From: Candidatus Melainabacteria bacterium
GTDB taxonomy: Bacteria > Cyanobacteriota > Vampirovibrionia > Gastranaerophilales > Gastranaerophilaceae
Reading direction: 5' to 3'
DNA: 64,000 nucleotides
NCBI GenBank assembly: GCA_003258735.1
Contig: QHME01000002.1
Location: 192,751-256,750, forward strand
The notes under the pieces are model-generated. The model had not been told where the DNA came from. It saw nothing but the letters and a program-made list of their open reading frames with translations, and searched no databases. Of the stretch, positions 55,356 to 63,890 are shown one piece after another (within the stretch, counting starts at the first letter, position 1; the number at the start of each line of letters is the position of its first letter). Both the position numbers and the translations under genes were made by a program.

Positions 55356-56870
55356 TTAGCTGTGAATTATCAATCTTGATTTGTCACCACCCAAAACTCG
55401 GTCAATATCAGCACCAAAACGCTCATATTGTTCTTGTTTACAAGAGATTTTTCCTGTAACTTGTTCTAGACTTTGAGGGAATTTTGTAATTCTTGAATCA
55501 AATAATTTGTTTTTGTTGTCCAAAATAAAATTACCATTAATAACTTTTACATTACGGAGCAATTCATCTTCATTTAGTCCAAACATTGAATAAGGAATTG
55601 AAATTCCACTATTTGCATTCATATTATATGAAGGTTTGTATGTTCCAATTTTTAAAGTTCCATCTTCAAGTTGTTCTGTTTTTACTCCCAAATATTTGAA
55701 CATTCCAATATCGTTATTTTCTTTGATAACTTTTGCGAATGATTTTTTTAATTCAGGGTCAATTTCACTCAATTTATCACTAATCATGATTGCTTGAGAT
55801 GCCTTTGGTCCTTCATCAATAATACCTGAATGACACTTGATATTATGGTCTTTTATATAAGTTTTGATTTCATTAACTAAATTTAGCGGAACTATATTAT
55901 TATTTTCAGTACCTTGAATTTGGTCTAATTTACCACGAGAAGTTGTCATACCAACAAGCGGTTCCCAAAGATTAGACTTGTCACGCTCTAAATAAATATA
56001 AAAATCTCCATCAGTTAATGCATCTTCTGCTTTATCAACGCTTGAACGCGTACACCAGTTTTTACAACTTAGCGTTTCTAACATTGCAATATTCTTTTCT
56101 TTATGTGCAGGGTCATGAGCAAGAGATGGTATTTTTACCCAAACTGATTCATTATCAGATAAACCTAAATCCATCAACAAATTGTCACGCAATCTGTGTG
56201 TATAAATTTCTAAAAACGAAGGAGAGGCACAACGTACTGCCCTGTCTTTAGGTTCAATTTTTTCAAAACCACTAATTGTTTCCAGCAATGCTTTTTGATC
56301 AAATGGAACAGGAATGTGGCGGTTATTTTCTTTAATTTCACTTGTAATTGCATTCCAAATAACAAGTTTCAAAGCTTTATCATTTTTGATTTTTCTAACA
56401 AGAGCAGGATTATTTGGCATGTCAGCATCCAAAGCTTTTTCAGGATTTTTCAAAAAGCTTTCCCATTGAGCCATTCTAACACCTCTTGCTTCGTTAATCT
56501 TATCTATTGAAAATACTCGAACATCTTGCGGAATGTAGCTTTTCCACTTAATTTTCAAATGGTTACTTCTCTTAAATGGAAGATAAATTTTATCTTGCTC
56601 AAACAATCCTTTGACAGCATCAGAAATTTTTGTAGCTGATAGCATGCTTCCATCAACTTGATATTTTTTATTGTTCCCTAAAATCTCCGCTGCTAAATAT
56701 TCAAATACATTTTTGTACATTGATGGTGCGGATTTACCGGTAAAACATACACTGTCGGCTTTTAATCCGTTATTCATAATTGGTTTTGTTACAGATTGTT
56801 TTTTATTGACTTGTGAATTTTGAATATTGTTTAATTTGGGTAAATATATATTGTTAATTGCTGATAACAT
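55356..56870 (-). CDS. Hypothetical protein with N-terminal FTG motif
   Basis: 504 residues, no recognised family. The N-terminus is disordered (NIQNSQVNKKQSVTKPIMNN) and carries VCFTGKSAPSM. The middle (~270-350) has NWCTRSSVDKAEDALTDGDFYIYL and VGMTTSRGKLDQIQGTENNN, a W-C-T ... G-D-F-Y-I-Y-L pattern that recalls a domain found in some bacterial effectors, from memory only. No signal peptide or membrane segment. Same strand as the helicase and 24 bases before it, so possibly cotranscribed. Confidence 0.55.
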   Translation of the reverse strand: MLSAINNIYLPKLNNIQNSQVNKKQSVTKPIMNNGLKADSVCFTGKSAPSMYKNVFEYLAAEILGNNKKYQVDGSMLSATKISDAVKGLFEQDKIYLPFKRSNHLKIKWKSYIPQDVRVFSIDKINEARGVRMAQWESFLKNPEKALDADMPNNPALVRKIKNDKALKLVIWNAITSEIKENNRHIPVPFDQKALLETISGFEKIEPKDRAVRCASPSFLEIYTHRLRDNLLMDLGLSDNESVWVKIPSLAHDPAHKEKNIAMLETLSCKNWCTRSSVDKAEDALTDGDFYIYLERDKSNLWEPLVGMTTSRGKLDQIQGTENNNIVPLNLVNEIKTYIKDHNIKCHSGIIDEGPKASQAIMISDKLSEIDPELKKSFAKVIKENNDIGMFKYLGVKTEQLEDGTLKIGTYKPSYNMNANSGISIPYSMFGLNEDELLRNVKVINGNFILDNKNKLFDSRITKFPQSLEQVTGKISCKQEQYERFGADIDRVLGGDKSRLIIHS

Positions 56871-57012
56871 AATTTTCCTTCTTTGAAATACTACTTGGGT
56901 ATTAAATCCCCTAAAAATTTTTTTTGCTTTTATGTAAACAAATTTTAATAAAAATTCTTAAAAATAACAAATTTTATATTTAGGTGTTTTCTACCCAAAA
57001 AGGAGTATTAAA

Positions 57013-57564
57013 ATGACAGATATAAATTTCACATCAACTTATCGCATCCCAATTACACAAGCAGGAGTTAATTCAGCAAAGAAATTGAAATTGAAACAAC
57101 TCATTGAAAGTTATCCAAACGGACTAATAGGCAACAGCAAAGTTGGCAATGCAAGAATTTCAATACCTAACAAGGAAGATGAAAAATTTTTAAAACAATT
57201 AAAAACTATTGGTTATAAAATTTATCAAAAATTTGATGGTGAGAATATTCCAAAAGAAAATATTGATGCTTTTATTAAAGAAAATTTAGATACAAGAAAC
57301 TACAATCAATTTGGTAAAAATAAGAAAAGAATGAACCGTGAATTAAGAGAAAAAGTTCGCTATGAACGCTCTTACACAGAACCGACAAAAGCAGAAACTC
57401 AAGCTCAACAACTTGAAGAAGTTGTAAAAAAACCTTTATCAAAAAAAGAAGCAGAAGAACTACGTAAAGCAGACATCCGAGCAAATAATCCATCTTATTT
57501 AAAAATGAAAGAAGAAGAAGGAGAAGCTTTTGCAGATGCTGTATTTTTCGGAGTAAACAAATAA
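57013..57564 (+). CDS. Hypothetical protein with N-terminal NFTS motif
   Basis: 183 residues. N-terminus MTDINFTSTYRIPITQAG, then a basic helical region. The middle resembles a small alpha/beta segment (ARISIPNKEDEKFLKQLKTIGYKIYQKF), and the C-terminal ~70 residues are charged helix (KAETQAQQLEEVVKKPLSKK). AAGGAG lies 5-6 bases before the ATG. Ends at the terminator 57592-57620. No family recognised. Confidence 0.5.
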   Translation: MTDINFTSTYRIPITQAGVNSAKKLKLKQLIESYPNGLIGNSKVGNARISIPNKEDEKFLKQLKTIGYKIYQKFDGENIPKENIDAFIKENLDTRNYNQFGKNKKRMNRELREKVRYERSYTEPTKAETQAQQLEEVVKKPLSKKEAEELRKADIRANNPSYLKMKEEEGEAFADAVFFGVNK

Positions 57565-57591
57565 AATATTTTGTATTTAGGGATATACCAA

Positions 57592-57620
57592 AAGACCTTT
57601 CTGAATATCAGAAAGGTCTT
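57592..57620. terminator. Bidirectional terminator, 183-aa gene versus nrdG
   Basis: 13-bp perfect stem AAGACCTTTCTGA / TCAGAAAGGTCTT with a 3-base ATA loop, T run on both strands. Confidence 0.9.
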
Positions 57621-57644
57621 CTTTTTGTGTCTTTTGGAAAAATT

Positions 57645-58139
57645 TTATAAACTGTGGTGTAAAACAACTTGTCCTGTTTTTAATGTTTCAGGTACATTGA
57701 TTACTCTTTGATTTGTACTTCCCACCCATTGAATACTGTTATCATTGAGTTCTTTTACAAACCTACCGTCAGCTAAGACATCAAAGTATTTTATACCTTC
57801 TTCATCTTTCACATCTTCCCAACGAAAACCGGTATATGACCATACAGTTTTTTCAGGAAAAAGTTCCTTACACTTTTTAGCTAATCGGAAAACTTCAGAA
57901 CGGTTGAACGGATGCAATGGGTCTCCACCGCTAAATGTTATACCAGAACAATGAGGTTTTGATATAGCATCAAAAAGTTCTTCTTCAGCAGCCTCATCAA
58001 AAGGTAATCCACCAGCCAAATCCCAAGTAATAGGATTTTGACAACCCTCACAGTGGTGAGTACAACCTGCAACCCACAAAACTGTTCTAAGTCCGTCTCC
58101 ATTGAGCATATCATCCTTTGTTATATTGTGATAATTCAT
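57645..58139 (-). CDS. nrdG: Anaerobic ribonucleotide reductase activase
   Basis: 164 residues, radical SAM. NrdG makes the glycyl radical on NrdD using S-adenosylmethionine. The [4Fe-4S] motif is CTHHCEGC (CxxxCxxC, ~26-33). Further motifs are GITFSGGDPLHPF and VLADGRFV. Its ATG overlaps the nrdD stop by one base (ATGA-type), so the two are translationally coupled and both lie behind the riboswitch at 60412-60512. Confidence 0.96.
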   Translation of the reverse strand: MNYHNITKDDMLNGDGLRTVLWVAGCTHHCEGCQNPITWDLAGGLPFDEAAEEELFDAISKPHCSGITFSGGDPLHPFNRSEVFRLAKKCKELFPEKTVWSYTGFRWEDVKDEEGIKYFDVLADGRFVKELNDNSIQWVGSTNQRVINVPETLKTGQVVLHHSL

Positions 58140-60403
58140 TACATGCTCACCCTATCTTTGATTTCTTCCATTTTTGCTTCGTTCAAACGAGTATCACCAT
58201 TAACTCTTGAGTATGACAAATATCCGTTCATACGCTCAATTTTTGTAAGGTTTTTGCTACCACATTTTGGACATACATCCATTGCCAATTCTTGGTGACC
58301 ACAATCATTACAGTATGCAAGCGACAAGTTTACACCTTCGTAAAAACCTTTAGCCATAGCTCTTTTCAATAGAGTTTTTATAGCCTCTTTGTTATATGCA
58401 ATCGGATATTTTACGTATTGAATCTTTCCACCATTAAACAAGTCCCAAAATCTATTTTCCAAATCTTGTTTTTCAACAGGAGAAATTTCTTCTGCAACAT
58501 GGCAGTGGAAACTGTTTGAAACGTACCCTCTATCAGAAACGTTAGCCTTTATACCATATTTTTTACGGAATTGTTTAACTTGAAGACCACATAAGTTTTC
58601 AGCAGGAGTACCATAAATAGCATACAAATAACCGTCTTGTTCTTTATATTCATTAACTTTACGATTGATGTATTCCATAACTTCTACAGCAAACTCACCA
58701 TCTTCAACTAATGATTTTCCGTTATAAAGTTCTTGCAACTCATTCAAAGCTGTAATACCGAATGATGCTGTTGCTGATTTCAAAATCGGTTTAATTTTAT
58801 CAGAAGGTTTTAAATGTCCGCCATAGAAACCTCCTTCGCAATATGCTAGAGGGTTTACAGATGCTTTCATTTCGCCCAAATATTCATAAGTTCTGATATG
58901 AATTTTTCTGATAAGTTCCATATAGTAATCAAGAACTTCATAAAAATCTTTGTTTTCGTGTCTTGCTTTTGCAAGAATCATAGGTAAGTGAAGACTAACC
59001 GCACCAATATTGAATCTACCCACAAAAATAGGTTCATCATTTTCATCAGCAGGTTTCATTCCACCTCTTTCAAACCATGGAGATAAGAATGCTCTACATC
59101 CCATTGGAGAGATAACTTTTTTGTATTTTTTGTAAATACTTGCAACATATCCATCGCCTGTCAATGACAACCAGTCAGGATACATTGTTTTTCTTGAACA
59201 TTCAACACCGGCTTCAAACAAATCTTCCAATTCTCCACCTTTTCCGTGAAGATTTTCATCATACAAAAATACAATCTTAGGGAACAATACCGGTTTTTTG
59301 TTGTCTTTTTTACCTTGACCTTTGGCATGAATTTTTAGCATTGTGAATGATGCCATTTTTTCAAACTCACCTGTACCAAGCCCCATTGTCATTGTAATGA
59401 ACGGATAGTCTCCACGAGATGATGCAACTGTATTGAACTTGTATTCCCAACCTTGGAAACCTTGTTCAAAATCATTCTGAACATCTTTTAAAGCTTCTTC
59501 TCTTGCTTTTTCAAAAGATAGACCCATACAAATATATCTGTCATATTTCTTTTGATATGATTTTTCAGCATAAGGAGCCAAAATCTTATCAACTTCAGGA
59601 ACAGTGAAACCACCATATTGTTGGCTCGCTGCAGCCATTACGATATCACCAATAACGTCAAATGCTACATCTAATGTTTTTGGTTCATTGTACCAAAGGT
59701 TACCCATTTCAAAGCCACCTCTTAATACTTCGCCAACATTGAATAAACAGCAATTCATTGTATCACGACGAGCAGACATATCATGTATATAGATATAACC
59801 TTCTCTAATAGCTTGTAAGTCTTCTACTGTTAAAAAGAATTTTTTGTATAATTCCTTATTCAATTGGTTGAAAATCAAAGAACGTTTTGTAGAAACCAAA
59901 GCTGAATCAGAGTTAGAATTTTCTTTATCTCCGATATACATGATTTTTTGACTTTCTTGATAAACTTTGTCTAACATTGCCACAAAATCAGTTTTGTAGT
60001 TTCTGTAGTTTCTATAACTTCTTGCAACTACAGGATTGATGCTTTCCAAAGCACTTTCTACAATATTGTGAATTTCCCAAATTGAAATTTCTTCTTTTTG
60101 CAAATCGCGAACATTTTTATTAACAAAGTCGCAAATTCTTTTTAAATCTTCATCACTAAATTTAATCAACATTCTTGTTGCAGATTTTTTTACGGCTTCA
60201 ATAACTTTTTGAACATTGTATTGTTCCTTTGTGCCGTCTTTTTTGATAATACAAACACTGTCAGTCAGGCGGGAAGCATTATCAATAACTTCTTTTGCAA
60301 ACATTGCATTAGAGTCATGAACTCGTTTGATTGCGTCTGACACATGTGCTGATGTGATTCCTACTACATTTTCTTTTTCATTTTTATTAACCGCATTTTG
60401 CAT
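58139..60403 (-). CDS. nrdD: Anaerobic ribonucleoside-triphosphate reductase
   Basis: 754 residues. Class III RNR, makes dNTPs without oxygen. N-terminal ATP-cone (CIIKKDGTKEQYNVQKVIEA, ~50-70). The radical-bearing Gly is in RMNGYLSYSRVNG near the C-terminus. The zinc site CNDCGHQELAMDVCPKCG (CxxC...CxxC) precedes it. The 3' end couples to nrdG. The 5' leader is a cobalamin riboswitch that overlaps the ribosome binding site. B12-independent, so repression by B12 would let a class II RNR take over. Confidence 0.97.
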   Translation of the reverse strand: MQNAVNKNEKENVVGITSAHVSDAIKRVHDSNAMFAKEVIDNASRLTDSVCIIKKDGTKEQYNVQKVIEAVKKSATRMLIKFSDEDLKRICDFVNKNVRDLQKEEISIWEIHNIVESALESINPVVARSYRNYRNYKTDFVAMLDKVYQESQKIMYIGDKENSNSDSALVSTKRSLIFNQLNKELYKKFFLTVEDLQAIREGYIYIHDMSARRDTMNCCLFNVGEVLRGGFEMGNLWYNEPKTLDVAFDVIGDIVMAAASQQYGGFTVPEVDKILAPYAEKSYQKKYDRYICMGLSFEKAREEALKDVQNDFEQGFQGWEYKFNTVASSRGDYPFITMTMGLGTGEFEKMASFTMLKIHAKGQGKKDNKKPVLFPKIVFLYDENLHGKGGELEDLFEAGVECSRKTMYPDWLSLTGDGYVASIYKKYKKVISPMGCRAFLSPWFERGGMKPADENDEPIFVGRFNIGAVSLHLPMILAKARHENKDFYEVLDYYMELIRKIHIRTYEYLGEMKASVNPLAYCEGGFYGGHLKPSDKIKPILKSATASFGITALNELQELYNGKSLVEDGEFAVEVMEYINRKVNEYKEQDGYLYAIYGTPAENLCGLQVKQFRKKYGIKANVSDRGYVSNSFHCHVAEEISPVEKQDLENRFWDLFNGGKIQYVKYPIAYNKEAIKTLLKRAMAKGFYEGVNLSLAYCNDCGHQELAMDVCPKCGSKNLTKIERMNGYLSYSRVNGDTRLNEAKMEEIKDRVSM

Positions 60404-60411
60404 ATAATCAT

Positions 60412-60512
60412 CTCCTCAGTCTCGTAAGTCGCATGCTTTTAGTTAAGTTTTCCGACTGTTACGGTTGCGGACCAGTGAAGGACTTTCACCTTTACTTCCC
60501 ATAATCTTCTAT
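60412..60512 (-). promoter_or_regulatory. Cobalamin (B12) riboswitch upstream of nrdDG
   Basis: Read leftward the leader contains GGGAAGTAAAGGTGAAAGTCC (60500-60480), then GGTCCGCAACCGTAAC (60473-60458), then a variant 3' box GACTTACGAGACTGAGGAG (60430-60412). The first two match the conserved B12-box core (GGGAA...GGTGAAA-TCC, CCGCAAC-GT). The 3' box differs from the usual GCCAGGAGACC. Its end merges with the GAGGAG ribosome site (60417-60412), 8 bases before the nrdD ATG, which suggests control of translation. An extended -10 TGA-TAGAAT is at 60527-60519. Confidence 0.85.
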
Positions 60513-60730
60513 TACTCAATTCTATCATGAATTAATCAAAATTATAAGAATCTTTATAAAAAAATGAATCTTTTGGCGGATAATTTTCTTAATGATTTGA
60601 AACAATTTTAATCAAATCCGCAAGGCACAAAGGTCATGCTAAATGATAAGATTTTTTAAAATTATTACGTCATGATAAGAAGGATTAACATTTGTAAAAT
60701 TTACACTTAAATTTTATTAAAATTAATCCG
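60513..60730. other. Intergenic segment upstream of the riboswitch
   Basis: About 220 bases without a gene. It contains the nrdD promoter (60519-60527) and an inverted repeat GCGGAT (60576-60581) / ATCCGC (60616-60621) with an inner GATTTGA/TCAAATC. A regulator site is possible. Nothing else supported was seen. Confidence 0.35.
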
Positions 60731-60752
60731 AAAAACAGCATGCCATCATGCT
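60731..60752 (-). terminator. Terminator of the 530-aa protein gene
   Basis: On the minus strand AGCATG, 4-base loop, CATGCT then GTTTTT, directly after the stop codon of the gene at 60755. Confidence 0.7.
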
Positions 60753-60754
60753 TT

Positions 60755-62320
60755 TCATTTTGTCAAATTTTTTGCATCTATTTTTATTTGTTGTTCTTTC
60801 GCACCGCGCTTTTTAGCCAATTTTGCATTAATCATAGGTAACAAATATCCAAGAGTAATTCCTGAATATAACAACCCAGAAACATGGGCAACATTCAATT
60901 TCCAAATATTTTTCTTAGCAAATTTTGCACCCTTTGCTGCAACTTCGGCATGGGTTTTCAAAGATAAATCATTTAACCAATGTTTAATACCTTTTCCTTC
61001 TTTCACTTGGTTAAATAAGTTTTCGCGTTTAGGATCCAAGATATTGGCAACACCTTTTGCCGCAAATCCTCCAAATACTAACCAGTTCAAGAATCCAAAA
61101 TAATCTCTTGTTACAGATTCTTTTAACTCAGTTTCATTATCCGCAGCCATAAATCTTCCAACAATATTTGCCGCATAAACTGTTTTGATTGCATTACCGC
61201 TCGTTACAGGTCCTGTAAATTGTAATTTTTTAACAAAATCTTTTGGATTTTTCACTTTCATTACGCTTATTACCATTGCAACCATGCCAGCACTTGCCAA
61301 GATTTTTTTCAACCACAAAGATTTATTATTATTTTGTACTTTTTCATCTTTTCCATTTATCGGACGGTTAGCATAATCAATATCTCCAACAAAACCTTTT
61401 TTACCTGTACGTTTTTCTGTTAATTTTCTATTGATATGTTGATTAGTTAAACCAAGGACTGACGCTCCTGTTAAAGCCCCAAAGATTTTAATTTTGTTAA
61501 TTTTGCCGATTTTTTTCAAAGCTTGTTCAATATTTACATTTTTATTTGTGAAAATATCCTTGCCCATATCATAAGTGTCACGCAAAATTATTTCTAGCCT
61601 GTCAGCCCATTTCTTATCACCAATATTCACCGTTAAATCACGATTAGCACCCAGTGCATTTGTAATACGAGCTTCCATTATTTTTAAGACATTTTTCTTA
61701 TCAGATTTTGCAATATTTTTGTCTTCAATTATTTCTGTCAGAGTATTAATTATTCCATCTCTTGTTTTTAATGTCTCAACTACATTTTTATATTTGTTGT
61801 CATGCCAATTGATATTTTTCCACTTGTTCTCATCAATCCAATCAACATTTTCCCAATTAATATTATTAAATTTAGCTACATTTTTACCATCACGACCAGA
61901 AATATTTTCTAAGACATTTTTAGCATAAGTTTTTGTATTGTTATCAGAATCTAACCATGCTCTGTGTAATGCTGCCATAGAATTGTCACTATACCAAGTG
62001 TCAGGTCTGATTTTAACTTCCGGCATAATTCTATTTGAAACCAAACGAGAAATTCCAACAGCCAAAAGCCCTGCAGATAAACAATTAATAAAAGTTCCAC
62101 TCAATTCTCTAAAAAAAGTTTCTATACCGGCATCTTTATTTCTATGCTTACCATCATAATATGACCTTGGACCAACCATTGCCCCTAAATCTATTAATAC
62201 AGCATTTGCCATTTCATTTGTATCTAGTGTTTTTAATGCACAGGTAGCAAATCCATCGAGCGCACCTGTAAATCTTGGTTGTCTTGTCCTTACATCATAA
62301 TTATTTACTGTTAAATTCAT
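60755..62320 (-). CDS. FTG-motif membrane-associated protein, unknown
   Basis: 521 residues from the ATG at 62320 (GGAG five bases upstream; the frame is open to 62347). N-terminus MNLTVNNYDVRTRQPRFTGA carries the F-T-G motif. Later segments alternate: hydrophobic ones near residues ~65-90 and ~280-300, LKKILASAGMVAMVISVMKV (~335-355), and C-terminal ISGLLYSGITLGYL-type. The middle has a run of W-E-N-V-D-W-I-D-like polar repeats. No known family. It lies behind a leader ORF, an attenuator-like stem-loop and a terminator (62347-62504) and ends at 60731-60752. Probably expressed conditionally. Confidence 0.55.
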   Translation of the reverse strand: MNLTVNNYDVRTRQPRFTGALDGFATCALKTLDTNEMANAVLIDLGAMVGPRSYYDGKHRNKDAGIETFFRELSGTFINCLSAGLLAVGISRLVSNRIMPEVKIRPDTWYSDNSMAALHRAWLDSDNNTKTYAKNVLENISGRDGKNVAKFNNINWENVDWIDENKWKNINWHDNKYKNVVETLKTRDGIINTLTEIIEDKNIAKSDKKNVLKIMEARITNALGANRDLTVNIGDKKWADRLEIILRDTYDMGKDIFTNKNVNIEQALKKIGKINKIKIFGALTGASVLGLTNQHINRKLTEKRTGKKGFVGDIDYANRPINGKDEKVQNNNKSLWLKKILASAGMVAMVISVMKVKNPKDFVKKLQFTGPVTSGNAIKTVYAANIVGRFMAADNETELKESVTRDYFGFLNWLVFGGFAAKGVANILDPKRENLFNQVKEGKGIKHWLNDLSLKTHAEVAAKGAKFAKKNIWKLNVAHVSGLLYSGITLGYLLPMINAKLAKKRGAKEQQIKIDAKNLTK

Positions 62321-62346
62321 CATATCTCCACAAAAAATTACATACA

Positions 62347-62378
62347 AAAAAGTCCCAACTGAAAAACTGGGACTTTTT
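62347..62378. terminator. Intrinsic terminator between leader ORF and the 530-aa gene
   Basis: AAAAAGTCCCA (62347-62357) pairs with TGGGACTTTTT (62368-62378); loop of ten bases. On the minus strand it precedes the ATG at 62320 by 26 bases, so it would act as an attenuator for that gene. Its arms share TGGGACTT with 62440-62450. Confidence 0.8.
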
Positions 62379-62428
62379 ACAATAAAATCTGGTTTAAAAA
62401 CTATAAATTAAAATAGGTAAAATTTACA

Positions 62429-62490
62429 CGCAAAAACCGCCAAGTCCCAATTAGTTGAACTTGGAGGAGGAGTTATCTGATTTTTTTGCG
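62429..62490 (-). promoter_or_regulatory. Leader stem-loop that competes with the terminator
   Basis: Outer stem CGCAAAAA (62490-62483) / TTTTTGCG (62436-62429), inner stem CCAAGT (62464-62459) / ACTTGG (62445-62440). The inner right arm is within TTGGGACTTGG, which can also pair with AAGTCCCA of the terminator. The two folds are mutually exclusive, as in transcription attenuators. Confidence 0.5.
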
Positions 62491-62504
62491 TTTAAAATAA
62501 TCAT
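62451..62504 (-). CDS. 17-residue leader peptide (candidate)
   Basis: An ATG at 62504 preceded by AAGG (spacing 6) opens a 17-codon frame, MIILNAKKSDNSSSKFN, ending at TAA (62453-62451). It has three Ser codons (TCC TCC TCC) in a row. It starts about 15 bases after the predicted transcription start and its codons form the left arm of the 62429-62490 hairpin, so translation would change the fold. Too short for ordinary gene finding; expression is not shown. Confidence 0.45.
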   Translation of the reverse strand: MIILNAKKSDNSSSKFN

Positions 62505-62525
62505 AGTTTCCCTTATTACAAGCAT

Positions 62526-62554
62526 AGTATATCGCTCATATTTTCATTTGTCAA
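62526..62554 (-). promoter_or_regulatory. Consensus sigma70 promoter of the leader
   Basis: On the minus strand TTGACA (62554-62549), 17-base spacer, TATACT (62531-62526). The best promoter match in the window. Confidence 0.8.
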
Positions 62555-62666
62555 GCGTATAATATTATAAATTAACTTGTCTTTCATAATTTAACTCTAT
62601 TTGATTGATATATCAAGCATTTTAAATTAATTTGTATCTTTTCAACACATATATTTTCTGAATAAG

Positions 62667-63116
62667 TTATGCTTTTAATTTGCCTTGAATTTTCCAAATT
62701 GTAAATAATGCTACGTAAAACATCCATACTCCACCAAATGTTAGTATCTCATACGCAAGAAGAGATGCCCATTCAAAACGATATTCTATAATATCACGTA
62801 ATGCAAAACATAACATTATAATTGCATCATAACTAAATGCCAATAATATTGAATTTTTTCTAAGAGTTGGGTCTGTTTTTAATTCAACTGCTACTCTAAT
62901 CAATTCTGAATTAGGGAAAATTTTTACGAATATAACAAATAATAAGTATAGAATAAAGATTTTCGCCAGTAAGTATAATAAAATAAAGCAAATTGGAAGT
63001 ATCCAATTTTGTGATATATAACAAGTTATAAAAAAAACTAGAAACATTCCAAACATAAATATAACTAATAGAAGATTGAAAAGATTTAGGTAAAAATAAA
63101 AATCGAATTTCTTCAC
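62667..63116 (-). CDS. Four-helix membrane protein, possible immunity protein (copy A)
   Basis: 149 residues starting at GTG (63116) with AAGGAG 11 bases upstream. Four hydrophobic segments: near 6-33 (FYFYLNLFNLLLVIFMFGMF), 38-63, 90-112 (SILLAFSYDAIIMLCFALRD) and 118-145 (ASLLAYEILTFGGVWMFYVA). Paralog of the 152-aa protein at 63423-63881 (same NLFN/NIFN start, AFxYD and GGxxxFY positions). Directly downstream of a C-terminal protein fragment, which suggests a toxin-tip/immunity pair. Confidence 0.55.
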   Translation of the reverse strand: MKKFDFYFYLNLFNLLLVIFMFGMFLVFFITCYISQNWILPICFILLYLLAKIFILYLLFVIFVKIFPNSELIRVAVELKTDPTLRKNSILLAFSYDAIIMLCFALRDIIEYRFEWASLLAYEILTFGGVWMFYVALFTIWKIQGKLKA

Positions 63117-63135
63117 AGATTCAATTTCTCCTTAT

Positions 63136-63411
63136 TTATTTCAGTTTATATCTACATTTCACAATTGTAAAGTATGGATTTAATTTTCCTGTTTCTTGAG
63201 CACTACGCCCCATTTTAACCAAAGGATTCTTTTCATTTTTATTAAAATCATATGTATCAAGTAATTCAACATCAACGTAATTTCCTCGAACTTTTGCAGA
63301 TAATACATCAACACTTCCAAAAGCGTTATGTAAATTATTAAATCCATTAAACCTGAATGATCCGGATATTTCTTTCCCAGATTTTAAATCGACATAATTA
63401 TTTCCAGATTT
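63136..63411 (-). pseudogene. Start-less C-terminal protein fragment (91 codons), copy A
   Basis: Open frame of 91 codons closed upstream by an in-frame stop (63412-63414); the first in-frame ATG is only 25 codons from the end. Reads SGNNYVDLKSGKEISGSFRF, then AKVRGNYVDVELLDTYDF and ends PYFTIVKCRYKLK. The last ~37 residues are closely similar to 63891-64000, with a 40-base identical stretch at 63209-63248. A truncated tip of a larger protein with no start codon. It lies just before a membrane gene. Confidence 0.65.
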
Positions 63412-63422
63412 TTATATCCATA

Positions 63423-63881
63423 TTATATTTTATTTTTTCTAATTTCTTTATACAACATCAGGTAAAAGAGAAAAATGCCACCTGCATATAATATTGCATA
63501 CCAAGTAATTATATAAAAAAGAGCATCTATAAATGAATAATCAAGATATAAAGAAATTACATAAATTAGAAAAGGTAAATCATAACAAAATGCAAATGCA
63601 AGAATTTTCTTTTTAATATCAGATTTATTAGCAAGATAATATACAAATTGATTAATGGTAGAATTATCATATTTTTTTGCCCATTTTACTAACCAATTAG
63701 GTAGACATAGTTTAACAATAATATATGAAATCTGCAAAACTAATCCACAAAGAAGTAAAATATTTGCATTTCCCGAGTAATCAGAAACCAAATCACAAAT
63801 TATACTTATACAACCAAGTATAAGGCCAATTAACAAAATATTGAAAATATTAAAAAATATATAAAACCTTAAACTATTCAT
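63423..63881 (-). CDS. Four-helix membrane protein, possible immunity protein (copy B)
   Basis: 152 residues. Hydrophobic segments: FYIFFNIFNILLIGLILGCI, ILLLCGLVLQISYIIVKLC, ILAFAFCYDLPFLIYVISLY and LFYIITWYAILYAGGIFLFY. Paralog of 62667-63116. Starts 9 bases after the stop of the upstream gene at 63891, with AAGG between, so the two are coupled. Function unknown. The pair looks like an immunity gene beside a toxin, by layout only. Confidence 0.6.
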   Translation of the reverse strand: MNSLRFYIFFNIFNILLIGLILGCISIICDLVSDYSGNANILLLCGLVLQISYIIVKLCLPNWLVKWAKKYDNSTINQFVYYLANKSDIKKKILAFAFCYDLPFLIYVISLYLDYSFIDALFYIITWYAILYAGGIFLFYLMLYKEIRKNKI

Positions 63882-63890
63882 TTTTACCTT

